From positions 3,039,501 to 3,103,500 of the forward strand of contig NZ_AP027270.1 of assembly GCF_036322705.1 (NCBI RefSeq): a stretch of DNA of 64,000 bases, in the 5' to 3' direction. The notes under the pieces were generated by a model. The model saw only the letters and a program-made list of their open reading frames with translations, was not told where the DNA came from and searched no databases. The translations under genes and the position numbers were made by a program. Shown here piece after piece: positions 55,311-64,000 of this stretch (positions within the stretch are counted from its first letter, which is position 1; every line of letters begins with the position of its first letter). This DNA comes from Maricaulis maris (GTDB lineage Bacteria > Pseudomonadota > Alphaproteobacteria > Caulobacterales > Maricaulaceae).

Positions 55311-55730
55311 ATGCCGGACAAGATCGAGAAGCTTTGCGTCGACAAAGGGCTGCGGATGACGGATCAGCGCCGCGTCATTGCCCGTGTTCTCTCGTTTTCG
55401 GATGATCATCCGGACGCGGAGGAGCTGCACCGCCGCGCCTCCGAGGAAGACCCCCGTATCTCCCTCGCCACGGTCTACCGGACGGTTCGCCTGTTCGAGG
55501 AAGCCGGCATTATCGAGCGCCATGATTTCCGCGACGGAAGGTCGCGCTATGAGGAGGTCGGTGACGAGCACCACGACCACCTGATTGACCTAAAGTCCGG
55601 AGAAGTCATCGAATTCGTCAATGACGAGATCGAGCGGCTGCAGGAAGCGATTGCCCGCAAGCTGGGCTACAAGCTTGTTGATCACCGGCTGGAACTTTAC
55701 GGCGTACCACTCAAGAGCGCCGACGATTAG
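55311..55730 (+). CDS. fur: Fur-family metal regulator without CxxC
   Basis: A 139-residue Fur-type repressor. The winged helix includes RMTDQRRVIARVLSFSDDHPDAEEL and ISLATVYRTVRLFEEAGII; the metal site EHHDHL (86-91) is intact. The structural zinc pair Cys93/Cys96 of E. coli Fur is replaced by Asp93 and Ser96 (LIDLKSG), as in alphaproteobacterial Fur/Mur proteins, which often answer to manganese rather than iron. It sits between rimI and an MFS gene. Metal specificity cannot be read from the sequence. Confidence 0.93.
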   Translation: MPDKIEKLCVDKGLRMTDQRRVIARVLSFSDDHPDAEELHRRASEEDPRISLATVYRTVRLFEEAGIIERHDFRDGRSRYEEVGDEHHDHLIDLKSGEVIEFVNDEIERLQEAIARKLGYKLVDHRLELYGVPLKSADD

Positions 55731-55773
55731 GCGCTGGGCCCGGCGCCAGGTCGGACCACCTCAAGGAAACGCC

Positions 55774-57048
55774 ATGTCTGCCCGCCCGCCCGGTCAACAC
55801 GCGGTCATCTTCATCTTCATCACCGTGTTGATCGACATGATCGGCTTCGGCCTGATCATTCCCGTGATGCCCGAGCTCATCGAGGAGCTGACCGGGCTTC
55901 AGGCGAATAACGCCGCCGTACTGGGCGCCTGGCTGATGGTGTCCTATGCCGGGATGCAATTCATTTTCGCGCCGATCGTGGGCGGCCTGTCCGACCGTTT
56001 CGGGCGCAAGCCGGTCCTCCTCGCGGCGCTTGCCGGTTTCACGATCGACTATCTGATCATGGGCTTCGCGCCCGTCTTCTGGTTGTTGGTGGTGGGACGC
56101 ATTCTCGCCGGGATTTTCGGCGCCAGCTATTCCACGGCAAATGCCTTTATTGCCGACATCACTCCGCCCGAGCAGCGTGCAGCGCGGTTTGGCCTGATCG
56201 GGGCAGCGTTCGGCGTCGGTTTCACGCTCGGTCCGGCGATTGGCGGCCTGCTGGGCGACAATTTCGGACCGCGCGCACCCTTCTTTGCGGCGGCGATCCT
56301 GGCCGGCGCCAATTTCGTTTATGGCCTGATTGTCCTGCCGGAGACGCTGAAGTCGGAAAACCGGCGCAAGTTCGATATCATGCGCGCCAATCCACTGGGT
56401 TCGCTCATGCAGATGCGGAAGTATCCGGCCGTACTGGTGCTGATGTCGGCGATCTTCCTGATGCTGCTCGGACACTCGGTCTATCCGGCTATCTGGGCCT
56501 ACTACACCGACTTCAAGTTCGGCTGGGGCCCGCGCGAAATCGGACTCTCTCTGATGGCAGTCGGCCTGTCCTCGGCCATCGTGCAGGGTGGTTTGACGCG
56601 CATTCTGGTGCCGCGCCTTGGCGAGTGGCGGGCGATTACCCTGTCATTGTCGCTCGCGGTCATTGCCTACGCCCTCTACGGCCTCGCGACCGCGGGCTGG
56701 ATGGTCTACGCGATCATCGTGTTCGCGGCGCTGGGCGGTATCGGTCAGCCTGCGCTTCAGGGCGTCATGTCGCGGATCGTGCCGCAGAATGCCCAGGGCG
56801 AGTTGCAGGGCGCGATGACCTCCCTGCAGAGCCTGTCGATGATTATCGGCCCGCTGGTGATGTCGCGGGTGTTTTCGCATTTCTCCGAGGATGCATCGGT
56901 GGTGACCTTCGCCGGGGCCCCGTTCCTGCTGGCCTCCGGGCTGACGCTGATCGCGCTGGTCATCGGTCTCTCGGCGCGTCGCCATGATCCCGGTCCGAAC
57001 AGGAGCCCCGCGACACCGCCTGCGCCGGTAAGCGACCCGGCGGAATAG
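55774..57048 (+). CDS. TetA-like MFS efflux protein
   Basis: A 424-residue major facilitator with 12 helices. AVIFIFITVLIDMIGFGLIIPVMPEL is the TetA/DHA1 N-terminus, followed by motif A GGLSDRFGRKPVLL and GRILAGIFGASYSTANAFIADITPPEQRAARFG. It resembles tetracycline-resistance TetA-type pumps, but chromosomal members often export other compounds. AAGGA six bases before ATG 55774 marks the start. It interrupts the usual fur-miaB neighbourhood. Confidence 0.9.
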   Translation: MSARPPGQHAVIFIFITVLIDMIGFGLIIPVMPELIEELTGLQANNAAVLGAWLMVSYAGMQFIFAPIVGGLSDRFGRKPVLLAALAGFTIDYLIMGFAPVFWLLVVGRILAGIFGASYSTANAFIADITPPEQRAARFGLIGAAFGVGFTLGPAIGGLLGDNFGPRAPFFAAAILAGANFVYGLIVLPETLKSENRRKFDIMRANPLGSLMQMRKYPAVLVLMSAIFLMLLGHSVYPAIWAYYTDFKFGWGPREIGLSLMAVGLSSAIVQGGLTRILVPRLGEWRAITLSLSLAVIAYALYGLATAGWMVYAIIVFAALGGIGQPALQGVMSRIVPQNAQGELQGAMTSLQSLSMIIGPLVMSRVFSHFSEDASVVTFAGAPFLLASGLTLIALVIGLSARRHDPGPNRSPATPPAPVSDPAE

Positions 57049-57188
57049 GGATCGGTTGGCTGGATCGACTGGCAGGCCTTGCGTTGAGACCCCATATCCA
57101 TCATAACCCGCGCCTCCCCGGACGCGTCCCGTCACGGCGTCCGGCCGCCATCGCAATGAGGGCCTGATCGCCAGGCCAGACAGGTTTC

Positions 57189-58559
57189 ATGAGCACGACC
57201 CGCAAACGCCTCTTCATCAAGACCTATGGCTGTCAGATGAATGTCTATGATTCCGAACGGATGAAGGATGTTCTGACACCGCTCGGCTATGAATCGACGG
57301 ACACGCCGGACGGCGCCGATCTGGTCATTCTCAACACCTGCCATATCCGCGAAAAAGCTGCCGAGAAAGTCTACTCCGAGCTTGGACGCCTGCGTCCGCT
57401 CAAGGAGGACAAGGCTGCGTCGGGCGGCATGACGATCGCGGTCGCCGGCTGTGTGGCCCAGGCCGAGGGCGCTGAAATCATGAAGCGGGCGCCGGTCGTC
57501 GATCTGGTCGTCGGCCCGCAGACCTATCACAAGCTTCCCGAGCTGATCGCCAAGGCCCACCGGGCCAAGGGCGAGGCGCTCGATACGGAGTTCGAGGTCG
57601 AGGACAAGTTCGACCGTCTCGGCAATGACCGCCAGGTCGAGGGCTATTCCGCTTTCGTGACCGTTCAGGAAGGGTGCGACAAGTTCTGCACCTTCTGTGT
57701 GGTGCCCTATACCCGCGGTGCCGAATGGTCGCGTCCGGTGGACCAGATCGTGGCCGAGATCCGGGCCCTGGCGGCCAAGGGCATCCGTGAAGTCACCCTG
57801 CTTGGCCAGAACGTCAATGCCTTCCACGGCGCGCCGCCGGCCGGCCGTGAGGACGAGGGGGTCTGGGGTCTGGGCCAGCTGGTTCGCCATATAGCCCTGA
57901 TTGGCGGTATCGAGCGGATCCGCTTTACCACGTCGCATCCGCGCGACATGGACGAGGACCTGATCCAGGCCTTCGCGGATACGCCCAAGTTGATGCCGTA
58001 TTTCCACCTGCCGGTACAGTCGGGCTCGGATACCATCCTGAAAGCCATGAACCGCCAGCATACGGCTGAGGACTACTACGCCATCATCGAGCGCCTGCGG
58101 GCGGTTCGGCCTGATATCGCGATCTCCGGCGACATGATTGTCGGCTTCCCGGGCGAAAGCGACGCCGATTTCGAGGCGACGATGGAGCTGGTTCGCCGGA
58201 TCAACTATGCCGCCTGTTTCTCCTTCAAGTATTCCAAGCGTCCGGGAACGCCCGGCGCCTCGATGTTCAACCAGGTCGATGAAGCGGTGAAGTCCGAGCG
58301 GCTTGCGGCCCTCCAGCAGCTGCTCGATGCCCAGCAGATTGCGTTCAATGAGAGCATGATCGGCAAGACCCTTCCGGTCCTGTTCGAGAAGGCCGGTCGC
58401 CTCGAGGGGCAGCTGCATGGTCGCAGCCCCTATCTGCAATCGGTGCATGTTGATGCGCCGGCTGAGCTGCTCGGCCAGATCGCCGAGGTCAAAATCGAAA
58501 GCGCCTCGCGCAATGCCCTGTCCGGGCAGCTTGTCGGCGCGAAACGGAGTGCTGCGTGA
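57189..58559 (+). CDS. miaB: MiaB, tRNA 2-methylthio-N6-dimethylallyladenosine synthase
   Basis: Radical SAM methylthiotransferase that modifies A37 of tRNAs. The 456-residue protein has the N-terminal UPF0004 domain with cluster ligands Cys15, Cys51 and Cys88, the radical SAM triad Cys163, Cys167 and Cys170 (GCDKFCTFC), [13 protein letters not shown] and a C-terminal TRAM domain. The stop overlaps the phoH start, beginning a chain of coupled genes through lnt. Confidence 0.97.
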   Translation: MSTTRKRLFIKTYGCQMNVYDSERMKDVLTPLGYESTDTPDGADLVILNTCHIREKAAEKVYSELGRLRPLKEDKAASGGMTIAVAGCVAQAEGAEIMKRAPVVDLVVGPQTYHKLPELIAKAHRAKGEALDTEFEVEDKFDRLGNDRQVEGYSAFVTVQEGCDKFCTFCVVPYTRGAEWSRPVDQIVAEIRALAAKGIREVTLLGQNVNAFHGAPPAGREDEGVWGLGQLVRHIALIGGIERIRFTTSHPRDMDEDLIQAFADTPKLMPYFHLPVQSGSDTILKAMNRQHTAEDYYAIIERLRAVRPDIAISGDMIVGFPGESDADFEATMELVRRINYAACFSFKYSKRPGTPGASMFNQVDEAVKSERLAALQQLLDAQQIAFNESMIGKTLPVLFEKAGRLEGQLHGRSPYLQSVHVDAPAELLGQIAEVKIESASRNALSGQLVGAKRSAA

Positions 58560-59590
58560 CCGCACCGCGTCCCCCGGCCCGCAAGCGCGCCGCCAAACCC
58601 CGCAAGGCGGCCTCTGAAAGCCTCTATTTCGAGGATGTTGAACGCCTGCGCGGCATGGCCGGCGCCGGTGATCGCTTCTTCATGATCATGGAGGAGGATC
58701 TCGGTGTCTCGATCAGTGCGCCGGGCCGTGGCCAGGTCGTGATCACAGCCGAGGACAATGCGGCCCGGGATGAGGCCAAGCGTGTTCTCAAGCGTCTCTA
58801 TGCCAGCCTCGAGCATGGCCTGACCTGTGACGAGGCCGCCGTTCGCGCGGCGCTGCGGATGCATGACGATGAGCAGACGCCTGGGCAGGTCGATGACGGC
58901 GTGATCCGGGTGCCCCGCGGATCCAGCCTGATCGCCAGGACCGAAGGCCAGCGCGCCTATGTGCGCTCGCTCAAGAACGACAAGGCCTACGACCTGATTT
59001 TCGGTGTCGGCCCGGCCGGTACCGGCAAGACGCTGCTGGCGGTCGCCTATGGCGCCTCGATGCTGGTCCAGCGCAAGGTCGAGAAGCTGATCATTACGCG
59101 CCCGGCTGTCGAGGCCGGCGAAAAACTCGGCTTCCTGCCGGGTGATCTCAATGAGAAGGTCGATCCCTATCTGCTGCCGGTCTGGGATGCTCTTGCGGAT
59201 ACGCTTGGCCGCAGCCAGCTTGAGAAGATGCGCGAAGACGGTCGTATCGAAGTGGCACCGATTGCCTTCATGCGCGGTCGGACACTCAATCGTGCCTTCG
59301 TCATCGTTGACGAGGCCCAGAATACCTCGCGCTCGCAGATGCAGATGGTTCTGACCCGTCTGGGGGAGGGCTCGCGCATGGCGGTGACCGGCGATCCCAG
59401 CCAATGTGACCTCTCGCCGCGCGATCCATCGGGCCTTCCGCACGCTTTGGATATCCTTTCCGGCACCAAGGGTGTTGCCATTACGCGGTTTTCGCGTGTT
59501 GATGTGGTGCGCCACGATCTCGTGGCCCGTATTGTCGAAGCCTATGAGGAAGATGCGCGTCGCCGGACCGGGCCCGCGCAACCGCAATGA
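58556..59590 (+). CDS. phoH: PhoH-family ATPase (YbeZ)
   Basis: A 344-residue cytosolic PhoH-like ATPase, usually encoded beside ybeY and thought to act with it in rRNA maturation. Walker A GPAGTGKT follows [31 protein letters not shown] and [19 protein letters not shown] (Walker B) are family blocks, and TGDPSQCDL supplies the sensor. GTG 58556 overlaps the miaB stop (GTGA). A basic N-terminus ([11 protein letters not shown]) may bind RNA. Confidence 0.95.
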   Translation: MTAPRPPARKRAAKPRKAASESLYFEDVERLRGMAGAGDRFFMIMEEDLGVSISAPGRGQVVITAEDNAARDEAKRVLKRLYASLEHGLTCDEAAVRAALRMHDDEQTPGQVDDGVIRVPRGSSLIARTEGQRAYVRSLKNDKAYDLIFGVGPAGTGKTLLAVAYGASMLVQRKVEKLIITRPAVEAGEKLGFLPGDLNEKVDPYLLPVWDALADTLGRSQLEKMREDGRIEVAPIAFMRGRTLNRAFVIVDEAQNTSRSQMQMVLTRLGEGSRMAVTGDPSQCDLSPRDPSGLPHALDILSGTKGVAITRFSRVDVVRHDLVARIVEAYEEDARRRTGPAQPQ

Positions 59591-60069
59591 ACGCCGTTGA
59601 TCTGATTGTCGAAGATGACGCCTGGTCATCGCTGCAAGGCAAGACTCGCCTCGTCGATGAGGCGATCTCGGCTGTTTGCGAGGAACTCCCCGTGCGCGAG
59701 CCGGGCGTGGTGGCGATCCTGCTGGGCAGTGACGACGCGGTCGCGGCCATGAATGCCCAGTTTCGCGGCAAGGAGGGGCCGACAAATGTCCTCTCTTTCC
59801 CGGCGAGTGAGCATGCCGACAACCATCTGGGCGATATCGCGCTGGCGCATGGTGTGGTGGCTCGCGAGGCAGAGGACCGGGCCATCGACGTGGCCGACCA
59901 TCTCCGCCATCTTGTCATTCATGGCTTCCTTCATCTTCAGGGCTATGATCATCAGACCGATGATGAAGCGGCGACCATGGAAACGATCGAGCGCCGCGCG
60001 CTCGCCCGACTGGGTGTCTCTGACCCCTATGCCAACGAGGATGCGGGTCCGGACCCGCAATCAGAATGA
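59587..60069 (+). CDS. ybeY: YbeY endoribonuclease
   Basis: Metal-dependent RNase needed for 16S rRNA 3'-end maturation and ribosome quality control. The 160-residue protein has NVLSFPASE and the zinc site HLVIHGFLHLQGYDHQ (H-x3-H-x5-H). The ATG overlaps the phoH stop and its own stop overlaps the corC start, so it is translationally coupled on both sides. Confidence 0.96.
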   Translation: MNAVDLIVEDDAWSSLQGKTRLVDEAISAVCEELPVREPGVVAILLGSDDAVAAMNAQFRGKEGPTNVLSFPASEHADNHLGDIALAHGVVAREAEDRAIDVADHLRHLVIHGFLHLQGYDHQTDDEAATMETIERRALARLGVSDPYANEDAGPDPQSE

Positions 60070-60956
60070 CCGATACACCTGCGTCTCCCGACCCTGACAG
60101 TCGACCCTGGTTTTCGCGCCTGTTCAGAGGTGCCTCCGGCGCCGAGAGTGGTCACGGGACACTTCCGACCGGCGTGATGCCGAATTCCATCGAGGCCGAT
60201 GCGCTGGACAAGCTGCGTGTCGCCGATGTGATGGTGCCGCGCGCCGACATTATCGGCGTCGATGTGTCGACGCCGCTCGGCCAGCTGGCCAAGATTTTCG
60301 CCGAGGCGGCGCATTCCCGCCTGCCGATCTATCGCGACACGCTCGATGATCCGGTCGGCGTGGTCCACATCAAGGACGTGGTCAGCCATCTCGCACCGGG
60401 ATCATCCGGCAAGCGACCGGCCGGTTGGGCGCACAAGCAGGTGCTGCCCTCCATTGGCCGGCCCCTGCTGTTTGCGCCGCCGTCCATGAAGGCGCTCGAC
60501 TTGCTGCGCCGCATGCAGGGCCGGCGCATGCATCTGGCGCTGGTTGTCGATGAATATGGCGGTACTGACGGTCTGGTGACACTGGAAGATCTGATCGAGC
60601 CGATCGTCGGTGATATCGAAGACGAGCACGATGACGAGGAAACCCCGGCCATCCGCTCGCGCGGTCCGGGGGTCTGGGATGTCGAGGCGCGTGCCGAGAT
60701 CGACGCCTTCGAGGCCGTGGTCGGTGAGGAAATTGCCGCCGAGGACGAAGATGAGGATGTCGACAGCCTCGGCGGGCTGGTCTTCACCCTGATCGGTCGC
60801 GTCCCCGAGCGCGGCGAGGTGATCCGTCACCCCACCGGCTATGAGTTCGAGGTGATCGAGGCGGATACCCGACGCATCAAGCGCATGCGGGTTCGCGCGA
60901 CCCACAAGCGGCCCAAGCCGGCTGCGACCGGTTCGGACGGTGCGGACGCCGGCTGA
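60066..60956 (+). CDS. CorC/YbeX CBS-domain protein
   Basis: A 296-residue cytosolic protein with two CBS domains (VADVMVPRADIIGVDVSTPLGQLAKI, then LPSIGRPLLFAPPSMKALDLLRRMQ and LVVDEYGGTDGLVTLEDLIEPIVGDIEDE) and a CorC_HlyC transporter-associated domain. YbeX proteins are tied to ribosome assembly and magnesium or cobalt resistance; older annotation calls them hemolysin C. An acidic run EEIAAEDEDEDVDS precedes the last domain. Coupled by overlap to ybeY and lnt. Confidence 0.93.
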   Translation: MTDTPASPDPDSRPWFSRLFRGASGAESGHGTLPTGVMPNSIEADALDKLRVADVMVPRADIIGVDVSTPLGQLAKIFAEAAHSRLPIYRDTLDDPVGVVHIKDVVSHLAPGSSGKRPAGWAHKQVLPSIGRPLLFAPPSMKALDLLRRMQGRRMHLALVVDEYGGTDGLVTLEDLIEPIVGDIEDEHDDEETPAIRSRGPGVWDVEARAEIDAFEAVVGEEIAAEDEDEDVDSLGGLVFTLIGRVPERGEVIRHPTGYEFEVIEADTRRIKRMRVRATHKRPKPAATGSDGADAG

Positions 60957-62569
60957 TGCGGCGTCTCCACCTCCTTGTCTGGTGGCCACGAACCTGGCTG
61001 GCAAGCCGCAATGGGTGGCGTCCGCGCATTGCCCTGCTGCTCGCGGGCCTTTTCAGCGCCCTTTCTCTGGCCCCCTTGCATATCGTACCGGCGCTGATGC
61101 TGGGGCTGTGGGTCCTGTTTGCGTCCCTCGACGGGTCGCGACGCCTTGACCGCCCCGTGCGAAGCGCCTTTCTGCGCGGTTTCTTGTTCGGGTTCGGCTA
61201 CTTCATCGCCGGCATGGCCTGGGTGGTCTACGCCTTTCTGACCCGCGGCAATGGTGTCGAAGTGCTGGCCCCCCTTGCCCTGCCGGCGCTTGCCGCCCTG
61301 ATGGCCGTGTTCTGGGGGTTGGGCGCCGCGCTCTATGTGCTGATCGCGCCCCGCTCGGTCTGGCGGGTGTTGGTGTTTGCCGTGGCGCTGGCCTTTGCCG
61401 AGTGGCTGCGGGGGCATCTGTTCGGCGGTCTGCCCTGGAACTTGCCGGCCTATGTCTGGCCGGCGGGGGGACTGGTCAGCCAGACGGCATCCTGGTTTGG
61501 CGTTTACGGTCTCAGCCTGCTGACAATCTTCGTGCTGACGGCTCCGCTGCTGGCGATCGCGCCGCGTCTCGAACTCGGACGCTCATTGCCGACCTTTGCG
61601 GCATTGACCATTTCCGCCATTGTTCTGGCAACCGGAGCGATCCGGCTGGCGGCCAGCGCGCCGGACGACGTGCCCGGAGTGACGATCCGTCTGGTTCAGG
61701 CCGGGATCCCGCAATCGCAGAAATGGGGCGATGGCGGTGCGGCGTTGACGCGTGACCGCTATCTCGCGCTGACGGCCCGCCCCGGCATCGACGCGGTGAC
61801 GCACGTCGTCTGGCCGGAAGGCGCCCTGCCGACATTCATGCTCGAGGACGGCGCCACCCTGGCCCGGATCGGCGACATTCTGGCCAATGGTCAGGCCTTG
61901 CTGGCAGGCGTGAACCGGCGGGCATCGAGTGGCGAAGCGCTTAGTTATTACAATACCTTGGCATCGCTGCACTATGAGTCCGGAACACCGCGTATTTCGG
62001 CGCTTTACGACAAGGTGCGCCTGACTCCCTTCGGCGAGTTCACACCCTTGGCCGGGCTGATGGCGATGACCGGTATCCCGGCGCTTCAGGATCTTGCGCG
62101 GTATCAGTTCTCACCGGGTCCGGGGTCGCAGGTGCTTGATGTTCCCGGTGCCCCGCGCATGCTGCCGCTGATCTGCTATGAAGCGATCTTCCCGGACTTC
62201 GTGCGGTCATCCGACGAGCGCGCCGCGTGGATCTATAACCTGTCCAATGATGCCTGGTTCGGACCGTCGTCCGGCCCGCGCCAGCATTTCAACCAGGCCA
62301 GCTATCGCAGTATTGAGAGTGGCCTGCCGATGGTGCGCTCGGCCGCGCTGGGCGTGTCCGGTGTTGTCGATGCCCTCGGACGGCCGCTGGTCACGCTGGA
62401 TCCCAGTGCCGAAGGTGTCCGCGATGTGGCTTTGCCAGGCAGCCTGGGTCGCACCCCCTACTCGTTTTGGGGCGATGGGCCTTTCCTGACCTTCTGCCTG
62501 CTCGTCCTCATCGGAATGGCGTGGCAACAATATCGTGAAGCGCGGATCGCGCGGGCCACCCATTCGTGA
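60956..62569 (+). CDS. lnt: Apolipoprotein N-acyltransferase
   Basis: Inner-membrane enzyme that adds the third acyl chain to lipoproteins, needed by the several lipoproteins in this window. The 537-residue protein has six to eight N-terminal helices and a nitrilase-like periplasmic domain with the catalytic Glu in VVWPEGALPT, Lys in YDKVRLTPFGEF and Cys in LICYEAIFPD, then WIYNLSNDAWFG. ATG 60956 shares a base with the corC stop. It ends the coupled operon. Confidence 0.96.
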   Translation: MRRLHLLVWWPRTWLASRNGWRPRIALLLAGLFSALSLAPLHIVPALMLGLWVLFASLDGSRRLDRPVRSAFLRGFLFGFGYFIAGMAWVVYAFLTRGNGVEVLAPLALPALAALMAVFWGLGAALYVLIAPRSVWRVLVFAVALAFAEWLRGHLFGGLPWNLPAYVWPAGGLVSQTASWFGVYGLSLLTIFVLTAPLLAIAPRLELGRSLPTFAALTISAIVLATGAIRLAASAPDDVPGVTIRLVQAGIPQSQKWGDGGAALTRDRYLALTARPGIDAVTHVVWPEGALPTFMLEDGATLARIGDILANGQALLAGVNRRASSGEALSYYNTLASLHYESGTPRISALYDKVRLTPFGEFTPLAGLMAMTGIPALQDLARYQFSPGPGSQVLDVPGAPRMLPLICYEAIFPDFVRSSDERAAWIYNLSNDAWFGPSSGPRQHFNQASYRSIESGLPMVRSAALGVSGVVDALGRPLVTLDPSAEGVRDVALPGSLGRTPYSFWGDGPFLTFCLLVLIGMAWQQYREARIARATHS

Positions 62570-62655
62570 AGCAAGTTGTTTAGGTGCCGCCCTTCGGTTG
62601 TGCTACGATACTGTCTCTACCCGACACTTTCGCTCAACCCGAATGAGGTGACTCA

Positions 62656-63078
62656 ATGCCGAAGGTGAATCCTCGCGGCCCCAATCCAATTGATATTCAT
62701 GTTGGTTCCCGTATCCGGCTGCGGCGGCAACTGCTCAAGATGAGCCAGGAAAAGCTGGGCGATGATCTCGGCGTCACCTTCCAGCAAGTGCAGAAATACG
62801 AGCGCGGTGCCAATCGTGTCGGCGCCAGCCGCCTGTATCGCATGTCCCGCGTCCTTGAAGTCCCGGTCCAGTTCTTCTTTGAGGGCATGGGTGAGCAATC
62901 GACCGCCACCGGCATGGCCGAGGGCGATCAGACGCCGATCGTCTATGACTTCATCCAGAGTAGCGATGGGGTCTCGCTGGCGGAGTCCTTCTCCCGGATC
63001 AAGGACCCCAAGGTCCGCCGCCGTGTTCTGGAACTGGTCCGCACGCTGGCCGAGGACGACCAGGCGACCCGGTCCTGA
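62656..63078 (+). CDS. XRE-family regulator
   Basis: A 140-residue regulator with an N-terminal Cro/C1 helix-turn-helix (IRLRRQLLKMSQEKLGDDLGVTFQQVQKYERGANRVGASRLYRMS, about 20-64) and an alpha-helical C-terminal part (VSLAESFSRIKDPKVRRRVLELVRTL). This type is widely conserved between lnt and metK or trmB in alphaproteobacteria; its targets are not established. GAGGTGACT precedes the ATG. Gap to lnt is 86 bp. Confidence 0.92.
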   Translation: MPKVNPRGPNPIDIHVGSRIRLRRQLLKMSQEKLGDDLGVTFQQVQKYERGANRVGASRLYRMSRVLEVPVQFFFEGMGEQSTATGMAEGDQTPIVYDFIQSSDGVSLAESFSRIKDPKVRRRVLELVRTLAEDDQATRS

Positions 63079-63131
63079 GCCGCTGACTTTCACGGTGCAT
63101 CTGGCTCCGGAAAGCGTTAAACCCGCGCCCC

Positions 63132-63818
63132 ATGACGAATGAGACGCCTGATACTCCCGCTTTTCGCCTGTTCGGGCGCGCCCAGGGCAAACCTCTCTCC
63201 GCGCGCCAGCAGGGCCTCGTGGATACACTTCTGCCCCGGATTGGTCTGCCGTCTGACGGCTTGATTGATCCGGCGGCCTTGCTGCCGGCCTGCGACGTCC
63301 AGGTACTGGAAATCGGTTTTGGCGGTGGTGAGCATCTTGTTGCCCAGGCAGCGGCGCGTCCGCTGGCCGGTTTCATCGGAATCGAGCCGTTTCTCAATGG
63401 CGTGGCCAAGGCCCTGACCGCAATTGATGCGGACGGTTTGGACAATGTGCGCCTGGCGCGGGCCGATGCCCGCGAAATCCTGCCCCGGTTCGAAACCGCC
63501 TGCCTTGACCAGATCTATCTGCTTTTCCCGGACCCTTGGCACAAGAAACGCCACGCCAAACGGCGCTTCGTCCAGCCGGAAACCCGAGACCAGTTTGCCC
63601 GTCTGCTGAAGCCCGGGGGCCGGCTGCGCATTGCGACCGACGTCAAATCCTATGCCGATCACTGCATGATCGAACTGACTGGCGATGTGCGGTTCGCCTG
63701 GCAAGCCGGAAACGCTGGTGACTGGCGTCAGCCGCCTGCGGACCACATCACAACCCGCTATGAAACCAAGAATTTGGGCGACTGTGCTCCGGTCTTCATG
63801 GACTTCGTGCGGGTCTGA
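63132..63818 (+). CDS. trmB: TrmB, tRNA (guanine-46-N7)-methyltransferase
   Basis: SAM-dependent methyltransferase that makes m7G46 in the tRNA variable loop. The 228-residue protein has [11 protein letters not shown] (SAM loop), [41 protein letters not shown] with the family PDPWxKxxHxKRR signature, and [15 protein letters not shown]. No strong ribosome binding site precedes ATG 63132. A good promoter and the rimP leader begin just after its stop. Confidence 0.96.
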   Translation: MTNETPDTPAFRLFGRAQGKPLSARQQGLVDTLLPRIGLPSDGLIDPAALLPACDVQVLEIGFGGGEHLVAQAAARPLAGFIGIEPFLNGVAKALTAIDADGLDNVRLARADAREILPRFETACLDQIYLLFPDPWHKKRHAKRRFVQPETRDQFARLLKPGGRLRIATDVKSYADHCMIELTGDVRFAWQAGNAGDWRQPPADHITTRYETKNLGDCAPVFMDFVRV

Positions 63819-63832
63819 CAGACTCAGCCGTC

Positions 63833-63861
63833 TTGCCAATCCGGCCAGCTCGGCGTATAAG
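63833..63861 (+). promoter_or_regulatory. Strong sigma-70-like promoter of the rimP leader
   Basis: TTGCCA (63833-63838), exactly 17 bases and TATAAG (63856-63861) match the consensus at 9 of 12 positions. Transcription should begin near 63868, giving a leader of about 88 bases before the rimP start codon. Confidence 0.6.
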
Positions 63862-63882
63862 GCGGCTCACTACAAGTTCGAT

Positions 63883-63931
63883 TGCATCGGATGATGCATT
63901 CGAGCGGTCGCCCACGGCGGCCGCTCTTTTT
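63883..63931 (+). terminator. Leader hairpin and intrinsic terminator before rimP
   Basis: A first hairpin TGCATC-GGAT-GATGCA (63883-63898) is followed at once by GAGCGGTCGCC (63902-63912), loop CAC and GGCGGCCGCTC (63916-63926): 11 bp with one wobble, then TTTTTGTTT. It is the best intrinsic terminator in the window. It could end trmB transcripts, but because it lies between a promoter and rimP it is better read as an attenuator. Confidence 0.75.
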
Positions 63932-63955
63932 GTTTCTGCAGACGGGGCCGACGCC

Positions 63956-64000
63956 TTGAAGACAAAGTCGCCACAGGATGATCGCATCCTTGCCCTCGCC
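63956..64000 (+). CDS. rimP: RimP ribosome maturation factor, N-terminal fragment
   Basis: The last 45 bases read TTG then KTKSPQDDRILALA in an open frame that runs off the window. The DDRILALA ending and the position after trmB fit the N-terminus of RimP, which usually heads the rimP-nusA-infB operon in alphaproteobacteria. A GGGG eight bases before the TTG could be the ribosome binding site. Only 15 codons are visible, so the call rests mainly on context. Confidence 0.45.
   Translation, partial: MKTKSPQDDRILALA

Overview
The window is about 64 kb of GC-rich, tightly packed bacterial chromosome with housekeeping genes on both strands. Gene content and order point to an alphaproteobacterium, most likely in the Caulobacterales/Maricaulales group. 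The evidence is the divergent hrcA-grpE / rph pair, the mutS-glnD-murJ-trpS run, the rimI-fur ... miaB-phoH-ybeY-corC-lnt ... trmB-rimP run, a Fur protein without the CxxC zinc pair, a Caulobacter-type TTGAAGC-N14-GCTAGGAG promoter before rph, and several XRE/DUF and VOC genes typical of marine stalked bacteria. No rRNA, tRNA, CRISPR array, insertion sequence or prophage was recognised. The genus cannot be fixed from the sequence alone.

Region 1 (1-9.5 kb): the end of an Smr protein, then the two halves of the HslUV protease, hslU (295-1602) and hslV (5528-6094). They are split by a VOC protein, a winged-helix/membrane-protein trio, a secreted alpha/beta hydrolase and a membrane-bound AraC regulator. 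A GGDEF-EAL c-di-GMP enzyme and an adenosine kinase-like sugar kinase follow. Region 2 (9.5-18.3 kb): an ATP-grasp protein, a DUF6438-type lipoprotein, a 640-bp gene-free stretch, nth, a LysE exporter, a DUF2244 protein, an AraC-Ogt fusion, gloA, a WYL regulator and dapB.

Region 3 (18.4-31.2 kb) is the chaperone block: dnaK, an FkbM methyltransferase and dnaJ on the minus strand, AlkB on the plus strand, then grpE and hrcA divergent from rph. Between rph and rdgB-hemW lies a 1.3-kb insertion with a strongly structured small-RNA candidate, an XRE regulator, a DUF2975 membrane protein and a 38-residue membrane microprotein behind palindromic operators. This is the best candidate for an undescribed unit.

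Region 4 (31.2-43.3 kb): an envelope and repair neighbourhood resembling the E. coli yraL-yraP locus (LpoA-like lipoprotein, rsmI, yraN, BON lipoprotein), then gshB, a LexA-box-like comM, a soluble hybrid histidine kinase, an AmpG-like permease and malic enzyme. Region 5 (43.4-54.1 kb): mutS, glnD, murJ, trpS, a PCu(A)C copper chaperone, a stress protein and a NifU-type Fe-S scaffold. Region 6 (54.2-64 kb): tsaB-rimI-fur, an MFS pump, the translationally coupled miaB-phoH-ybeY-corC-lnt operon, an XRE regulator, trmB, and the leader and first codons of rimP, with a promoter and an attenuator-like terminator.

Gene calls rest on recognisable family motifs. Promoters, RNA structures and operators were found by eye from base pairing and consensus matching and are less certain.
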